NCBI RefSeq assembly: GCF_000003815.2
Contig: NC_049980.1
Location: 4,193,742 to 4,257,741, forward strand
Source of the DNA: Branchiostoma floridae
Taxonomy: Eukaryota; Chordata; Leptocardii; Amphioxiformes; Branchiostomatidae
Length of the DNA: 64,000 bases
Direction: 5' to 3'
A model generated the notes under the pieces. That model worked only from the letters and a program-made list of their open reading frames with translations, was not told the DNA's origin and did no database searches. Of the stretch, positions 11,630-23,734 are shown in pieces; position 1 is the first letter of the stretch; each line of letters starts with the position of its first letter. Both the position numbers and the translations under genes were made by a program.

Positions 11630-12350
11630 CTACTGCTACATGATCTGTTACGCGATCTTATCTGGTACATGATTTCAACATACTGGGCCTTACCTGTACC
11701 ACTTGACGCTAAGAACTAATTGGCCATTTATTATAATCAGCTAACTACGACGTCATAGAAGGACTCAAGTCAAGAAGAGAGAAGAAAAAACGTAGAATAT
11801 GGAAAGGCATTGCATAACTTTCCTGTCAGTCGCTTTGTATGTAATTTACTGCATTTAGCTCAATGGGGCATAATTATGAAATATTTCATTGTTCGTGGCA
11901 TTGTTGTAGATATCCCACCGCTGCCACTTTATACTTGTATAACGTACTGGATTCATAAACGATGGACATTAGGGCTGGGTATCGGTACAGCGTACCGGTA
12001 CAAAACCATTTTTTTCTTATCGGACCGGTTCAGAAAAACCGGACCTAAAAATACTAGGTGGACCGGATGTTGGACCGATTAGAAAATAAACAGATTATTT
12101 TATCAGGCATCCACACGTTCTGGCGCTTGCAAGAGGAAGAAAATAACAACAATGAAAAAGAGTAGAGTTTATAGTAATTTCTACCACGCTTTACAGCCAA
12201 TCGCACAAGTTGTAGGATTTAAAACGCTAGTGTAAGTCTAATACTCCACCAAACAGATTTCTTTGTAGTGAAATGGACCATTGATATGAGTCATACTACA
12301 TCATACATACCCACCTCTAATAGACATAGCTTATGAGGGCTGACTCCATT
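11630..12350. other. No gene recognised
   Basis: A CCGG-rich, partly self-complementary patch lies at about 11975-12075 (GTACCGGTAC). Nothing else recognisable. Confidence 0.45.
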
Positions 12351-12352
12351 CT

Positions 12353-12756
12353 TTAACCCTATTCAGACCGGCCTTTTTTGGTCATCCCTGGACCGGGGGG
12401 GGGGGGGGCTTTTGAGGCCCTCCACTTCTAAGTCGTATAACTCTTAAACGAAATTAGCATAATTTATGCATATCTAATTATGAAAGATAATCTAAATAAC
12501 AATAGCAGTAATATAGCAAATAAAACGTCAAAAATACATTGTTAGAACCGAAATTACCGATTTTTGGCAAAACTGCCTGTCAATAAACGGTTGCCATGGC
12601 AACACGAAAAATGGACAATTTGTGAAACTTCGTGAACTTGTTTCCAACAATATTTTAGGAAAACTTACCAAATTTGGTGGCTCTAGCATAAGCCGTTCTG
12701 GCGTTATAAGACATCAAATTAGGCGCGGGCCTCAAAAGCACCCCCCGTGGGGTTAA
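12353..12756. mobile_element. TTAA-flanked piggyBac-like MITE
   Basis: TTAA at 12353-12356 and 12753-12756 bound 404 bp whose ends both read TTAACCC inward. The inner block GGGGGGCTTTTGAGGCCC at the left has an inverted partner at the right (GGCCTCAAAAGCACCCCCC). Relatives lie at 9988-10080, inside 33786-34761 (around 34050) and at 45040-45275. The TTAACCC ends and TTAA target fit piggyBac elements; no transposase is present. Confidence 0.7.
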
Positions 12757-12889
12757 TCTGCCTGCTCATCTTCCGTGCTGTGCGGCTCCCTACCTTCCCT
12801 CTTCATGACTTTGTCCGCCCTGGCGCCACTTTTGCCCCTTATCATGGCTTTCCAGGCAGCAGACTTCTTATATAGCTAACAACGTCTTC

Positions 12890-13125
12890 TAAGATGAGAC
12901 GGTAGTATCTAGTAGTCCATCTTTCCATTATTTTTAAGCTTTTCTCGAGGTCTCCAGTTAAGAAAATCTTGTTGCTATGCCTGGTGAACTGTAGCGTCTG
13001 TTCGTATTCTAAGAGGAGTCGGTAGTATCTAGTAGTTCATCTTTCCATTAATTTTTAAGTCTTCCTCAAGGTCTCGAGTTCAAAAGATCCTATTGGTAGG
13101 CTTAATGAACTGTGGCGTCTGTTGG
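12890..13125. repeat. Tandem duplication, two units of about 120 bp
   Basis: Units share GGTAGTATCTAGTAGT, CATCTTTCCATTA and the later GAACTGT(A/G)GCGTCTGTT. Confidence 0.8.
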
Positions 13126-13550
13126 TGATATATGTTCATTGCCCAACCACATACATGAACGTTTACCGTGTAATTTTGCATCATGGATTCCAACAAGAAT
13201 AGATTATACTTGCAATTTGTAACGTCAAATGGGATCGCAATAAACAAGCGAGAAAAACATTACTTAAGGGAAAGATATTGTTGATGTTGTTGTTGTTGTT
13301 TTCCTCTGTTTCCTCCTCTTTTTCTTTCATTGGAAACAAATAAGGTCGTTGACTTGGAAAACGGTTGTTGCCTTGGTTCCTGGAAAAGAAGCAGACACCC
13401 TGTGGTGTTCAATTAGCAAGTGGTAGGACAAAGCTGGAAAGGCTGTTTACCGTATGTTATGAACGAGTTTGAGTAAGATTGAATAGAACATTAGCTTGTA
13501 AGGTTAGACAATGTAGCAAGTGCCAAGACAAAGGCTGTTCACCATATAAC
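13126..13550. other. No gene recognised
   Basis: Contains a short GTT repeat near 13278-13300. The block GAGTTTGAGTAAGATT at 13467-13483 recurs at 13770-13785 and 13866-13885, flanking the foldback below. Confidence 0.5.
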
Positions 13551-13554
13551 GCTA

Positions 13555-13755
13555 GTTCACCTTTATCCGTGGGGCAACCTATATCCGTTGTATTTATAAA
13601 CAGGGTACATGTATTTAGGAATGTCACGTCGACAGAAGGCGTTTTAAAGACTGCATTTTTTCTAAATATTGCAGTTTGAAAACACCATCCGTCGACGTGC
13701 CTTCTCCAAATTCCCTGCTTTCAAATACAACGGATATACATGTAGGTCACCCCAC
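13555..13755. mobile_element. Foldback element, about 200 bp
   Basis: Arms of about 90 bp are inverted: CCTATATCCGTTGTATTT at the left pairs with AAATACAACGGATATA at the right, and CACGTCGAC with GTCGACGTG. The loop lies near 13650-13665. A fragment of the same arm is at 35210-35255. No coding capacity. Confidence 0.8.
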
Positions 13756-13759
13756 ATTT

Positions 13760-14520
13760 ATACGAATTAGTTTGAGTAAGATTAAATAGTCCATTAGCTT
13801 GTAGGGTTACTAATAGACAAAGAAGCAACGACAAAGCTGAAGGGGCTGGTCGACACATGAGTGAATGGGTTTGGGCAAGATTGGATAGAGCACAAGCCAT
13901 AAAGCTAGGCAATGTGAGGGGGTGCGTAGACATTGTCAAATGTTATACTGGCAAATGTTACCTTTGTAGTCTCCATGTAATTTTTGTTGGAGATATGTTT
14001 ATGTGTGCATGTGTGTGTGTCTGTTTGTGTGTCTGTGTCTATCTGTCTATTTCTGTTCGGTGAGGTCAACATAGCTTAAGAATCTCTAAAGTATTGTTAT
14101 GGTATTTGCTTTGTAGGAGGACAAGTTCCCTCAATACTGTTCATTATTACCCCGTATTCACATAGGAAATTCCCTATTCTTTATAAGCAGCACACATGTT
14201 CACCCTTATATTGGTTAAACTAACACAAAGAAAAAGATTGATACGATGAGTAACAAGCGTATGTTACTTAGAACAAGTCATCCGTCCAACTTAAGGATTG
14301 GTACTGCTTTGTCTTTTTTGTTTTTACTTAATAGTCACCACGTAACAAGGCCTGAAGGCCACTCCAAGGTTACGGGTTACATGATTGGAACTGTAACAGC
14401 ATCTCTTCACCCTCGGTCAGAAACATCATGATTGAGACCAGCCCAATTGCTCACTATGAGTGAGGACTAACTGACCCAATAGGCGAAGCAGGGGTTACGA
14501 GGGCTGCTCGGGAGATTTCC
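13760..14520. other. No gene; TG microsatellite
   Basis: A short TG-rich tract occupies about 14001-14050. No exon or RNA gene recognised. Confidence 0.5.
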
Positions 14521-14524
14521 TACC

Positions 14525-14700
14525 CCATTTTGGCCGGAATGGTTTGATCCGCTACATGTTCGCACATGCAGTGGGTTCTTCAACGTTCTTGGGGTGTTGC
14601 TCTCCCCGAACACGGGACCTCCATCAGAAGGCGGCCCTAGCCGAAGCTAGGTACTCATTTTCACCTGAGTAAAGTGAGGAAAGTGGATCTCCATTTTCTT
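14525..14700 (-). repeat. SINE type a, partial
   Basis: Minus-strand body containing GTACTCATTTTCACCTGAG at 14651 and the preceding GCCGAAGCTAG. The tRNA head is missing at the right. Confidence 0.7.
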
Positions 14701-14704
14701 AGTA

Positions 14705-15235
14705 TTTCTATGATCTACATGCATTCTATCTGCCTCTGTGTCCTCTATAAATGTTTTGCGAAACGGTCCATAGTAATGAATGTATATATATATATATACT
14801 GTATAGTAGGCTTCATAGTAATGCTAAAGGGGTTTGATTAAGCTAAGAGCCAGTGAGACTTAGACAGGTTGGAGCCGAGTTTGAACTCCCAATTAATCAT
14901 ACATCCACTTACACAATCCATCCATTCTCGTTATTCTCAGCAATGAACGTCTCAAAGCGACACCTTAAGCATTAAGTAAGCCTCCCTAAGATGCCAATTT
15001 GTTATATCTTAAGTCATATTTTGAAGAAAACTGATATGTAAGAGACCGTCCTGTCTAGTGGTGGGCGACAACTTAATTGTAAGGAATCTCTTAAGACCGC
15101 GATCTTGGCTCTTGAATGGCGGCGACTGTGCATACTTAATCAATCACTCTAAACGCTTCTTGGAGCAAATTTGATGGCCACTTTGTCTGGTCTTGTCAAT
15201 GAACTAAACTTTGTGGCAGTTTTTTCTTCAGTCCA
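14705..15235. other. No gene recognised
   Basis: Has a short TA dinucleotide run near 14782-14800. Confidence 0.5.
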
Positions 15236-15735
15236 GAATTAAGGGTCTTGAGTTTGATTCCCTAACGTGACCCGATGGTGTGAACTTGGGAAAGGCACTT
15301 CTCACTTCACTCAGGTGAAAATGAATAACCTACTTTGGTTAGGGTGTACGTCCCTCAGATAGTTTCCTATCTATCATTCGTAGCTACCTGTCGTCCGATA
15401 TGAGTGATTCTGAAATCGCTGTCTGTAGCCTAAAGTTTTGAGCGGATATGTTGCTATTCGGTAAGCATGCGCGCCTGTACTCCCCAAAATACGCCTAGGC
15501 TCCAAAGGCAAACTGTGTATTTGACAAACGTCTGCGGTGCTTGTTAACTATGACGAAGTCGCACTGCCTCTCCTGACCAATGGCTGAGCATGATAAATAG
15601 GACTTTAGATGGAGGACCCGTGTTTGAGGAGAGCAACACCTTGAGCACTTTAAAGAATTCACCAGACATATCGAAAAGAGTACCAGTCCTTCCCGGTGTG
15701 ATTGGATCAGTCCTTTTAGTCAGGTTTTCGGGTTG
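15236..15735 (+). repeat. SINE type a, split by an insertion
   Basis: The proximal half (B-box remnant GAGTTTGATTCC, then TCACTTCACTCAGGTGAAAA) ends at about 15362. The distal half (GGAGGACCCGTGTTTGAGG through GTGTGATTGGATCAG) resumes at 15601. In the uninterrupted copy at 18945-19250 these halves are contiguous, so 15363-15600 is an insertion. Confidence 0.75.
15363..15600. mobile_element. Insertion of about 238 bp inside a SINE
   Basis: Borders come from comparison with intact type a copies. The flanks share ATAG (15359-15362 and 15597-15600), a possible target duplication. Near the ends CTATCTATCATTCGTAGC (15367) and the complement of GCTGAGCATGATAAATAG agree at 14 of 18 positions, suggesting imperfect terminal repeats. 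Family unknown. Confidence 0.6.
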
Positions 15736-16045
15736 ACATCTTATTAAAGTGGAAGCTACCCGCAATGTCAACCTTTTCACTTTCCACAAAATGTGGCAAA
15801 CGATGTGATAAAATAGATGAAATGAAAATCCGTGTGTACAAAGGCGAATACTCTGGGAAACCTAACAGAGCCTCTTTGTCCAGATAATACTTTTGCTACG
15901 TAACGCAACGGTCTCATTTATAAGGAATGTAGCCCCTGCCGGGCTACAAAGCCACGAATTTGTCCCTTGGTGTACTGACGGATACGGAGGGTCGTACATC
16001 TCGGTCTTTTCACGATTAGGTCATGGCGTCTAGTTGTTGCTGGGT
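15736..16045. other. No gene recognised
   Basis: Nothing recognisable. Confidence 0.5.
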
Positions 16046-16050
16046 CCCTG

Positions 16051-16130
16051 GTGAGTGAGTGAGTGAGTGAGTGAGTGAGTGAGTGAGTGAGTGAGTGAGT
16101 GAGTGAGTGAGTGAGTGAGTGAGTGAGTGA
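16051..16130. repeat. (GTGA)20 tetranucleotide microsatellite
   Basis: Eighty bases of uninterrupted GTGA units, so a likely polymorphic marker. Confidence 0.98.
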
Positions 16131-16132
16131 TG

Positions 16133-16258
16133 AAAAAATCCAGGGGACCGACCGTGTCCCCAAAATAGCCCGGAAATTACGGGTGAGCAGGAAAGTGCAA
16201 AAAATCGTCCGTAACTACTCGGAGGGGCCCCTTTTTGTAAATGGGACCGTAGAATAAG
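16133..16258. repeat. GC-rich interspersed repeat
   Basis: Second copy of the repeat at 10085-10240, starting directly at the edge of the GTGA microsatellite. Confidence 0.5.
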
Positions 16259-16259
16259 A

Positions 16260-16640
16260 TAGACCCGACTGATAATAAATTCGAGTTACAGAAGGTTGAG
16301 GACACTCAGACTCCCTGACAACCCAACAGATGAAGAAAGAATGGTTTCCACTCTCCTAGCCTATGATTGCGGATCATAAATCTTATCAGACCAATTTGCG
16401 CCAAAATTGCTTTATAATTATTAATTTTGAGCATTTGTGTCAAATCTTCCGTGCGTACGCACTGATTGAAGTCCAGATTGGCGGGCTATTAGAAATAAGT
16501 ATTGCCTCTAAGATGTCATGTTTGGTGCTACGTGCATTTTCCAAGGATACAACGCCGAGGCCTTCTGGTATTCTTGTGGTTGTTGACCCAGAAATGGAGA
16601 ACTCCCTCCATTCACGGGATCTACGTACATACCATAGGTA
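16260..16640. other. No gene recognised
   Basis: Short open frames on both strands only. Confidence 0.5.
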
Positions 16641-16644
16641 TTTG

Positions 16645-16770
16645 ATAAGCGCCAATAAAGGATAGACATCCAGGTAATAAGATACACCAAAAAGCAGTAA
16701 CTGTCACTGACGAAAGACACCGGATGGTCGTCTGAAACGTCTGACCGTTTCCAAATTCATATGGAGTTGC
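16645..16770. repeat. Interspersed repeat related to 48855-48945
   Basis: Shares AGACATCCAGG and GATACACCAAAAAGCAGT with the hairpin-forming copy at 48855-48945. This copy holds about 85 bp between the two hairpin arms and ends AGTTGCTTTTAAAGTAACTG. Confidence 0.6.
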
Positions 16771-16789
16771 TTTTAAAGTAACTGCGTTT

Positions 16790-17215
16790 TGGGGTATTTA
16801 ATAAGTTTCGGGCCTTTACCAAGAAATAATGTGCACAACTTAATCTTCAGTATAAAGACTTTATGTTAGGGTCAAAATTCAAATCATTGCGATCGTTACT
16901 TTGCAAGTAAGTTGATGCATCACACCTTTTAAAGAACTAGAGAAGGATATTTTTGAGAAAGAGGACAATTGAGCTGCGTCCTTACGTAAACTTTAGCTCT
17001 ATTGAAAGTCCAAACACGAAGGAAATACTCATCAAACATTTTGACAATGTCTTCGTGGATTTCAAAGCACAAATGACACAACCCGCATGCAGCTCTGATA
17101 TCTCAGTTCACTCTTGATTTTCTCACCACGTACTTACTGATTTTCGAACGGACGTAGATTGGAAGCTAATGACTACAATGATTTGAAAATTTGTGGAAAT
17201 CGATGGAACGCTAAA
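16790..17215. mobile_element. Degenerate mariner-type element
   Basis: Shares blocks in order with 57224-57720: GGACAATTGAGCTGC, GAAATACTC followed by CATTTTGACAA.GTCTTC, then TTCACTCTTGATTTTC-like and ATGACTACAATGA. The termini are eroded and no transposase is readable. Confidence 0.5.
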
Positions 17216-17401
17216 TACTATAAAATTGTGGACCTACATTTGAGTTGTGCATCTTGTTTCTGGGTGAGGTCCAGCAGTTTGTGGTCACCCCTTGTAATAA
17301 TATGGTTCAATTTGGAAAAACTGACCACTCGTTTTTCTGCAATTTCAAGCGTGATCTGTAAGTGGACCTGTGGCTATTTTTTTTTATACGTAGTTAAAAT
17401 A

Positions 17402-17712
17402 AACCCGGGACGTGGTGACAAACGGACGCCTTGTTCTATCCGTGAAAAACCCCAAGAGGCACCCCCAGTATGGCCTACGTCACAATTTCAAACGTCACAA
17501 AGTCACAACGTCAAAGTTTGTGCTAATAGCACATTTGCACAAGGCATGCTGTTGAATCGGTTTTTCGGTCCGTTTTGTGTTTATCTTGTCTTTTGTATCG
17601 TGCTTTTCATTCCACCAAACTGCCCGGTAGAGCCCCTTTGCGGAAATGAGACGTTAGTCTATCTTGGAGTCTACCGGGACGAATTTCTGACTTCGGAGCC
17701 AAGCCGGGGCTA
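17402..17712. repeat. Interspersed repeat with partner at 49766-49945
   Basis: The right part (about 17540-17665) shares GTGCTTTTCATTCCACCAAACTG-like sequence and flanking GTGTTTATCTTGT with 49830-49925. A 184-codon open frame crossing this region lacks an ATG start and joins two repeats; it is not a gene. Confidence 0.5.
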
Positions 17713-17714
17713 AA

Positions 17715-18430
17715 AGGGCACCATTACAAATATGACTGTAGCACAAAAAGAGCGATAGACTAACACGTGCTAATGTTTCCTACAGAACTATGTTGGCATA
17801 GCCTGGGCTTGAAAAGTTAGTAAGGTGTCGTTTTCTCTAAAAGCTAAATGTCACTTGAGATTTTCAAATAGCTTCCCTGTCTCAGATGAGACACTTACAG
17901 GTGGGTCTTGCGTCTTTAGCGGAGCAGAGCAGTTCTGTTTAATGTCTGCCCTCGGAGAAAACAAAAGCGTGATGATACTAGTGATGGTTTCATTGTAAGC
18001 TGTATGTCTGGGAGTGTCGCGGTCTTACAGTGTTTTCATCGTCTGGGGGAAATCCTATATCTCTCCCGAGGAGACTGAAAGCATGTCTTGTATCTTATCC
18101 TGCGGCAAGGCGTCTTAAAAGTGGGACAACGACACACTAATTGTCTTCGGTTACGGCGTCTGTAGCCCCTTGGCATGATCATTAAGGCTGAGAACCCTCG
18201 TTAAGGATGACACCTACGCACAAGGTGAGTGGTTTACCTGAAGATATGTAACAGGGGAGATAGTAACGCAGTCATTGGGTCTCGTCTCGGCGAGCTGAAT
18301 CTAAACTACGCGCTAGGGTGCTTCCGCCTCCGGCCTTATAGGTCCTTCACACTGAAGCTGAATTAACTGGAATCAATCAGAACCAGGCAAAATTAGTGCC
18401 ACATTCGAATGGGAATTCCAAATGGACCTT
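17715..18430. other. No gene recognised
   Basis: No repeat partner or exon found in the window. Confidence 0.45.
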
Positions 18431-18433
18431 GTA

Positions 18434-18845
18434 TCCCCTTCACACGAGAAGGAATGAGCCAAAATGCCGTGAGAATAACTATTCTTTTTCTATTCCTCGG
18501 TATTTGTAGAGTGCATTCCAGACACTCTCACTGCATTCTATACATTCTTATTGAAGTTGCTTGCCGTTTCGGTTTTCCATCGAATGAGATGTTTCAAATA
18601 ATGTTGGAATGCCGTAAATGTGGTCATACTGCAGTTAAAATACGTACATTTTGAATGCCATTCTATTTCTCCGCTTCAAATGCACCTCGAAGCTTTTGAG
18701 CATGACAAAAACATTAGAGACGGCCCCAAGAATGGGCAGAAATATCTGGAACGCAGTGAGAATGTCTACGAATACCCAAAAATATACAGAAAAATAGTCA
18801 TTCTCATGGCATTACAGCTTATTCCGCTTCTCGCGTGATGGGGCC
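18434..18845. mobile_element. Foldback DNA element with about 110-bp inverted ends
   Basis: The left end (TCCCCTTCACACGAGAAGG) pairs with the right end (TTCTCGCGTGATGGGG). Pairing continues through ATGCCGTGAGAATAACTATT and its partner AATAGTCATTCTCATGGCAT. About 412 bp in all, without coding capacity. Confidence 0.75.
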
Positions 18846-18944
18846 TTAAGGATCGCATTTATGTAAAAACAAAACGAATCGCGATATGATTTTCTGGTGC
18901 AGTGTATAGTTAATCAAACGCGCGCACACACATGTACACATCGT

Positions 18945-19250
18945 GGGGGCGTGTAGCGCAGCTCAGCGGCAAGGTGTTAGGTTCGTAACCCAGAGGCCCT
19001 GGGTTCAAATCCGTTATGCCGCCGACCGTGTGCCCTTGAGAAGGACACTTTACAAGACTCCTCACTTCACTCAGTTGTACATGAGTACCTAGCTTCTGTT
19101 AAGGCCGTCCCTGGGTTAAGACGTTAAATGGAGGTCTCGTATTTGAAGAGAGTCAAATATCGAGCACGTTGAAGAACTCGCCGCATTTATCGAAGAGAGT
19201 GGGTGTCCTTCTAGGTGTGAGTGGATCAAATAAACCTGTCCGGATATGCA
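18945..19250 (+). repeat. tRNA-derived SINE (type a), longest copy
   Basis: The tRNA head has an A-box region (TAGCGCAGCTCAGCGG at 18955) and B-box GGTTCAAATCC at 19003. The body follows with CTCACTTCACTCAGTTGTAC and runs to GTGAGTGGATCAAATAAACC. This is the reference copy used here to define the type a family. It is not called a functional tRNA because the head passes straight into the SINE body and lacks a clean acceptor stem. Confidence 0.8.
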
Positions 19251-19254
19251 GCCT

Positions 19255-20250
19255 GTACAATTCAGTACAATTCTGGTGTGTTACGCCTGATGACGGTTTA
19301 CCAGATACGCAATCTGAACAAAGAAACAAACATGTACAGGCAGACTCACACCTGAGTCAAACAAAGCCAAGCTCTTGTAGTAAATCCAAAACTCACACTG
19401 CCAGCTGAGAAGTACTGTTATAGATTCGTTGCCCTCGGGCGGTATTTGTATGTCGATTTTGCTTCTTTGATGATTTTAAAAAAGCTTGGAAGCAAGGATA
19501 AAACTTTAAACAGCAAAACCGAACGTAAACCTCGTACAACACGATCCACGGATTTATCTGCCAGTGTATACATAGCTACTACTTTAATAAAAAGCATGAT
19601 GGATAAAGGACTAAAATACGCTTACAAACATGAATGAAAATATTGAACTTCAGGTGGTGACTTGTATGTTTGAAGTTTAAATTTCACCTACTCGAACAAG
19701 ACTTTCAAAGCATTAAAGAAAACTTTTACTGCTTTCACTTAAAGTCAGGGATGAACGTAACATATTCAATGCAATTTAAGTGCATTTCAGTGCAATTTAA
19801 GGTGGTATCTCACTGCACTTGGGGCACCGGTGCGGCACTGCGGGGTTCGAAAGATTACTCAATGAATTTACGAGATAAAGAATGAACGTTTTGTGTATTT
19901 TGTCTTCTGAGTCTTCTTCTGATTAGGGCCAAAAAGCTGAGTTTTTCTGGTTGTTGAGGGGTATAAAGTTGGGAATTTTTTGTCCTAGTACATGGCCTCC
20001 TCACTGGGCTGTGGTGCTGTTTTGAGGTTAAGGGTCAATTTTGCAGTTTCCCAGAAGTTCGTGCCGTTAGATTCATGGCGAAATGTGTTTTTAGATAGCT
20101 GAGATATTGGGCTTTCATATGAGGGTATGTTTGTGTGCCAGTAAGGTCAGAAAGTTGAGTTATCAACAGTTGCTTTCTCCTCTTTTTTGAATAGGGAATC
20201 ATTGTTTAGAAGCTGTATATTGAATCACTGGCGGATACCCATAACTCTCC
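19255..20250. other. No gene recognised
   Basis: Contains a local triple repeat of TGCAATTTAAG-like sequence at about 19768-19800. Otherwise featureless. Confidence 0.45.
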
Positions 20251-20254
20251 ACAT

Positions 20255-20425
20255 TTTACATTCCCACCTGAAGTCAGGTACCGATTTCTACACCTGGGCG
20301 GAGTGAGAAGAGTGGTCTAGAGTGCTTTTCTCCAAGGAAACAATGTTAAGACAGTAATGCCATGGAAACGAACCCATGACCTCTAGATTCCGTGTCTGTT
20401 ACCCCAGTCAGTCGGCCATTCGACG
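20255..20425 (-). repeat. tRNA-derived SINE (type b)
   Basis: Minus-strand copy: body GGTACCGATTTCTACACCTGG at about 20277, then a tRNA head near 20355-20425 with a reversed B-box (GAACCCATGACC). Confidence 0.65.
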
Positions 20426-20589
20426 CCACTCGCCACGTCCTTGATAAAGGACTAAGATTAAAAATGCATAAATAATGACAATAAATTGTAGATGAAGGCT
20501 TACAAGATTAATTAATTTATCATCATTTTAGACATATACCTACATGACGACGACGTCAATGACGGGGTAGACTTCTTGATCAACATTGT

Positions 20590-20980
20590 GAGAATGTTTC
20601 GTGACTGAGACATAACTTAAATTCTCTCCGTCTGGTCTTCAAACAGAATGAGAGAGAAAGTGAAACAGCAAATGTCTGTTTGATAGTAATGAACATCATC
20701 TTGACGAGCAGAAAAAGATCAAGCTCTCTCAAGGACTTCTTAATTGCCTTCATGTGTGACGTCGGAAAAGCCTCTTATGCATAATCGCCACGTCATCCAT
20801 ACAGACGAGACGATGAGAAGGTGAAAGTCATATCTAACAGATGGATACTTTCGCTTGGAGGCTTATTTAAGAGTAACGATCTTTTAAGGACTGTAAGGTC
20901 CTACAAGTGTACAAAAGCGCCTTAAGTGTGATGTCAGACGTGTATGACGGATCGTCATTTCTTCTTTCACTTCACAGAGG
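20590..20980. repeat. Duplicated block U1 before a minisatellite
   Basis: Aligns with 23270-23690, sharing GAATGAGAGA, CTCTCTCAAGGACT, TCTTATGCATAAT and ACAGATGGATACTTT. Each copy is followed by the same 50-bp minisatellite, so block and array were duplicated together or belong to one element. Confidence 0.8.
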
Positions 20981-22200
20981 CTTGTGTGTTGCACTGAAGG
21001 GCGGTTATACCGACTATACAGGTTCAGAAGTTGGCGTGTTACACTGAAGGGTGGTTATACCGACTATACAGGTACAGAAGCTGGCGTGTTACACTGAAGG
21101 GTGGTTATACTGACTATACAGGTACAGAAGCTGGTGTGTTACACTGAAGGGCGGTTATACCGGCTATACAGGTACAGAAGCTGGTGTGTTACACTGAAGG
21201 GTGTTATACCGACTATACAGGTACAGAAGCTGGTGTGTTACACTGAAGGGCGGCTATGCCGACTACATATACAGATACAGAAGTTGGTGTGTTACACTGA
21301 AGGGCGTTATACCGACTATACAGGTACAGAAGCTGGTGTGTTACACTGAAGGGTGGTCATACCGACTATACAGGTACAGAAGCTGGTGTGTTACATGAAG
21401 GGCGGTTATACCGACTATACAGGTACAGAAGCTGGTGTGTTACACTGAAGGGCGGTTATACCGACTAAACAGGTACAGAAGCTGGTGTGTTACACTGAAG
21501 GGTGGTTATACCGACTATACAGGTACAGAAGCTGGTGTGTTACACTGAAGGGCGGTTATACCGACTATACAAGAACAGAAGTTGGTCTGTTACACTGAAG
21601 GGTGGTTATACCGACTATACAGGTACAGAAGCTGGTGTGTTACACTGAAGGGTGGTTATACCGACTATACAGGTACAGAAGCTGGTGTGTTACACTGAAG
21701 GGTGGTTATACCGACTATACAGGTACAGAAGCTGGTGTGTTACACTGAAGGGTGGTTATACCGACTATACAGGTACAGAAGCTGGTGTGTTACACTGAAG
21801 GGCGGTTATACAGACTAAACAGGTACAGAAGCTGGTGTGTTACACTGAAGGGTGGTTATACCAACTATACAGGTACAGAAGCAGGTGTGTTACACTGAAG
21901 GGCGGTTATACCGGCTATACAGGTACACAAACTGGTGTGTGACACTGAAGGGCGGTTATACCGGCTATACAGATACAGAAGCTGGTGTGTGACACTGAAG
22001 GGTGGTTATACCGACTATACAGGTACAGAAGCTGGTGTGTTACACTGAAGGGCGGTTATACCGGCTATACAGGTACAGAAGCTGGTGTGTGACACTGAAG
22101 GGCGGTTATACCGGCTATACAGGTACAGAAGCCGGTGTGTGACACTGAAGGGTGGTTATACTGACTATACAGGTACAGAAGCTGGTGTGTTGCACTGAAT
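20981..22200 (+). repeat. Minisatellite array 1, 50-bp period, about 24 units
   Basis: Unit core is GGTTATACCGACTATACAGG followed by TACAGAAGCTGGTGTGTTACACTGAAGG (positions within one 50-bp unit). Adjacent units differ at a few sites. Degenerate units continue to about 22380. Frames change because 50 is not divisible by three, and open frames here are artefacts. Confidence 0.95.
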
Positions 22201-22914
22201 TTTCGAAGAGCGGTTATACCGACTTTACAGGTGCAGCTACTATATGCTGGCGTGTTACGCTGAATTAAGTTAATACCAGGTATACATAAACAGATACAGA
22301 AGCTGATGTGTTACGCCGAAGGGCGACTATACTATCTGTTAAGATACCGCTACAGAAGCAGGTTTGTTACGCGGCTTTACCCTCTGTATTTTGTGAGTTT
22401 TTTTCATGAGGGAGGTAAGGATAGATTATTCTTTCATTCACGAAGCCAGTAATGCCCTTCAAGTTCATTCAAGTACACGTTGTACGAGTTCGCTTGTAAT
22501 CCTAGCGTGGGTAGATGTAAGGCGTTGGTTATGTCAAATGCAAGCTTTTCATGATACTACGTCAATAAAAAAAACGACTACACGTAATTTCCGAGAACAA
22601 CACTCGTGTGGCCAACATGCAAAATGTATGAAAATCCAAGAACATGCTGCGTTTTGATGTGAAAATCCCCTCTTGTTTTTTTACGAATGGGCGTCGTTAA
22701 ATCCCTGCACGTGGACTTACTACTGTGGTGTACTAAGCGGTGGCACACGTGGTACGGCCTACACATGGTTCGAGCCTTGTGTGATGCCACAGGCGTAAAG
22801 ACTTAGATTAAGTCTTTGAAAGAGCTCGAGCTTGATATTGGTGAATTAAGTGAAAGCGAAGGTCTCACGTCAGATTGAGGATTCCGTTCGAAAGTTATAC
22901 TTAATATACAGCAG

Positions 22915-23245
22915 CCATATTTTGCTAACACACCTGCTTCAGTCTGTATCTGTATCTGTATATATGTATAGACAGTATAATCGCCTTTCAGCGTAACACA
23001 TCTGCTTCTGTATCATTCTGTATCTGTATAGTCGGTATAACCGCCCTTCAGCGTAACACACCAGCTTCTGTATCTGTATAGTCGGTATAACCGCCCTTCA
23101 GCGTAACACACCAGCTTCTGTACCTGTATAGTCGGTATAACCGCCCTTCAGTGTAACACATCAGCTTCTGTATCTGTATAGTCGGTATAACCGCCCTTTG
23201 AACAGTGTAACACACCAGCTTTTGTTTCTGTATAGATATCAATGA
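22915..23245 (-). repeat. Minisatellite array 2 (inverted), about 6 units
   Basis: Reverse complement of arrays 1 and 3: units read GTCGGTATAACCGCCCTTCA, then GTGTAACACACCAGCTTCTG. Confidence 0.9.
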
Positions 23246-23269
23246 CTATCCAGACTGTTTCGTGGCACA

Positions 23270-23690
23270 TTTTTTTCAGTCTTAGTTCAAACGAATGAGA
23301 GAAAGTCAAAGTGAAACTGAAACTGCAGATGTCTGTCAGATAAGATGGACTTCATATTGGCGGTGATGTCAGAAGAAGATCACGCTCTCTCAAGGACTAC
23401 TGCTGTCCTTAATTACCCTCTCGTGTGACGTCATGCAAATCTCTTATGCATAATAGCCCCGTCATCAATACAGCTGCAACCGACCAGACTTTGAGAAAGT
23501 GAAGGTCATTTAACAGATGGATACTTTTACTTGGAGCTTGATGCGACGGTCACGATCTCTCAAGAACTTCAAGGGCCCCCAAGTGTACGGTAGTGCCCTT
23601 AAGTGTAACGTCAGACATGTACGGCGGATCGTCATTTTCACCATATAAAGTGGGAGTCACAGTCATCGTGTAGTGTAGGTGACGTCACCA
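23270..23690. repeat. Duplicated block U2
   Basis: Second copy of 20590-20980 and centre of the giant inverted repeat. Confidence 0.75.
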
Positions 23691-23734
23691 TTTGCATGGA
23701 ATTCATTGTCACTACCAAGTATAGGAAAGACTTG

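Noticed and set aside
17159-17713. 184-codon plus-strand frame
   Set aside because: Begins at TTG, not ATG, and spans the end of a degenerate mariner-type element and another repeat.
18955-19020. Functional tRNA gene
   Set aside because: A- and B-box are present but the acceptor stem is poor and the sequence continues directly into a SINE body shared with other copies.
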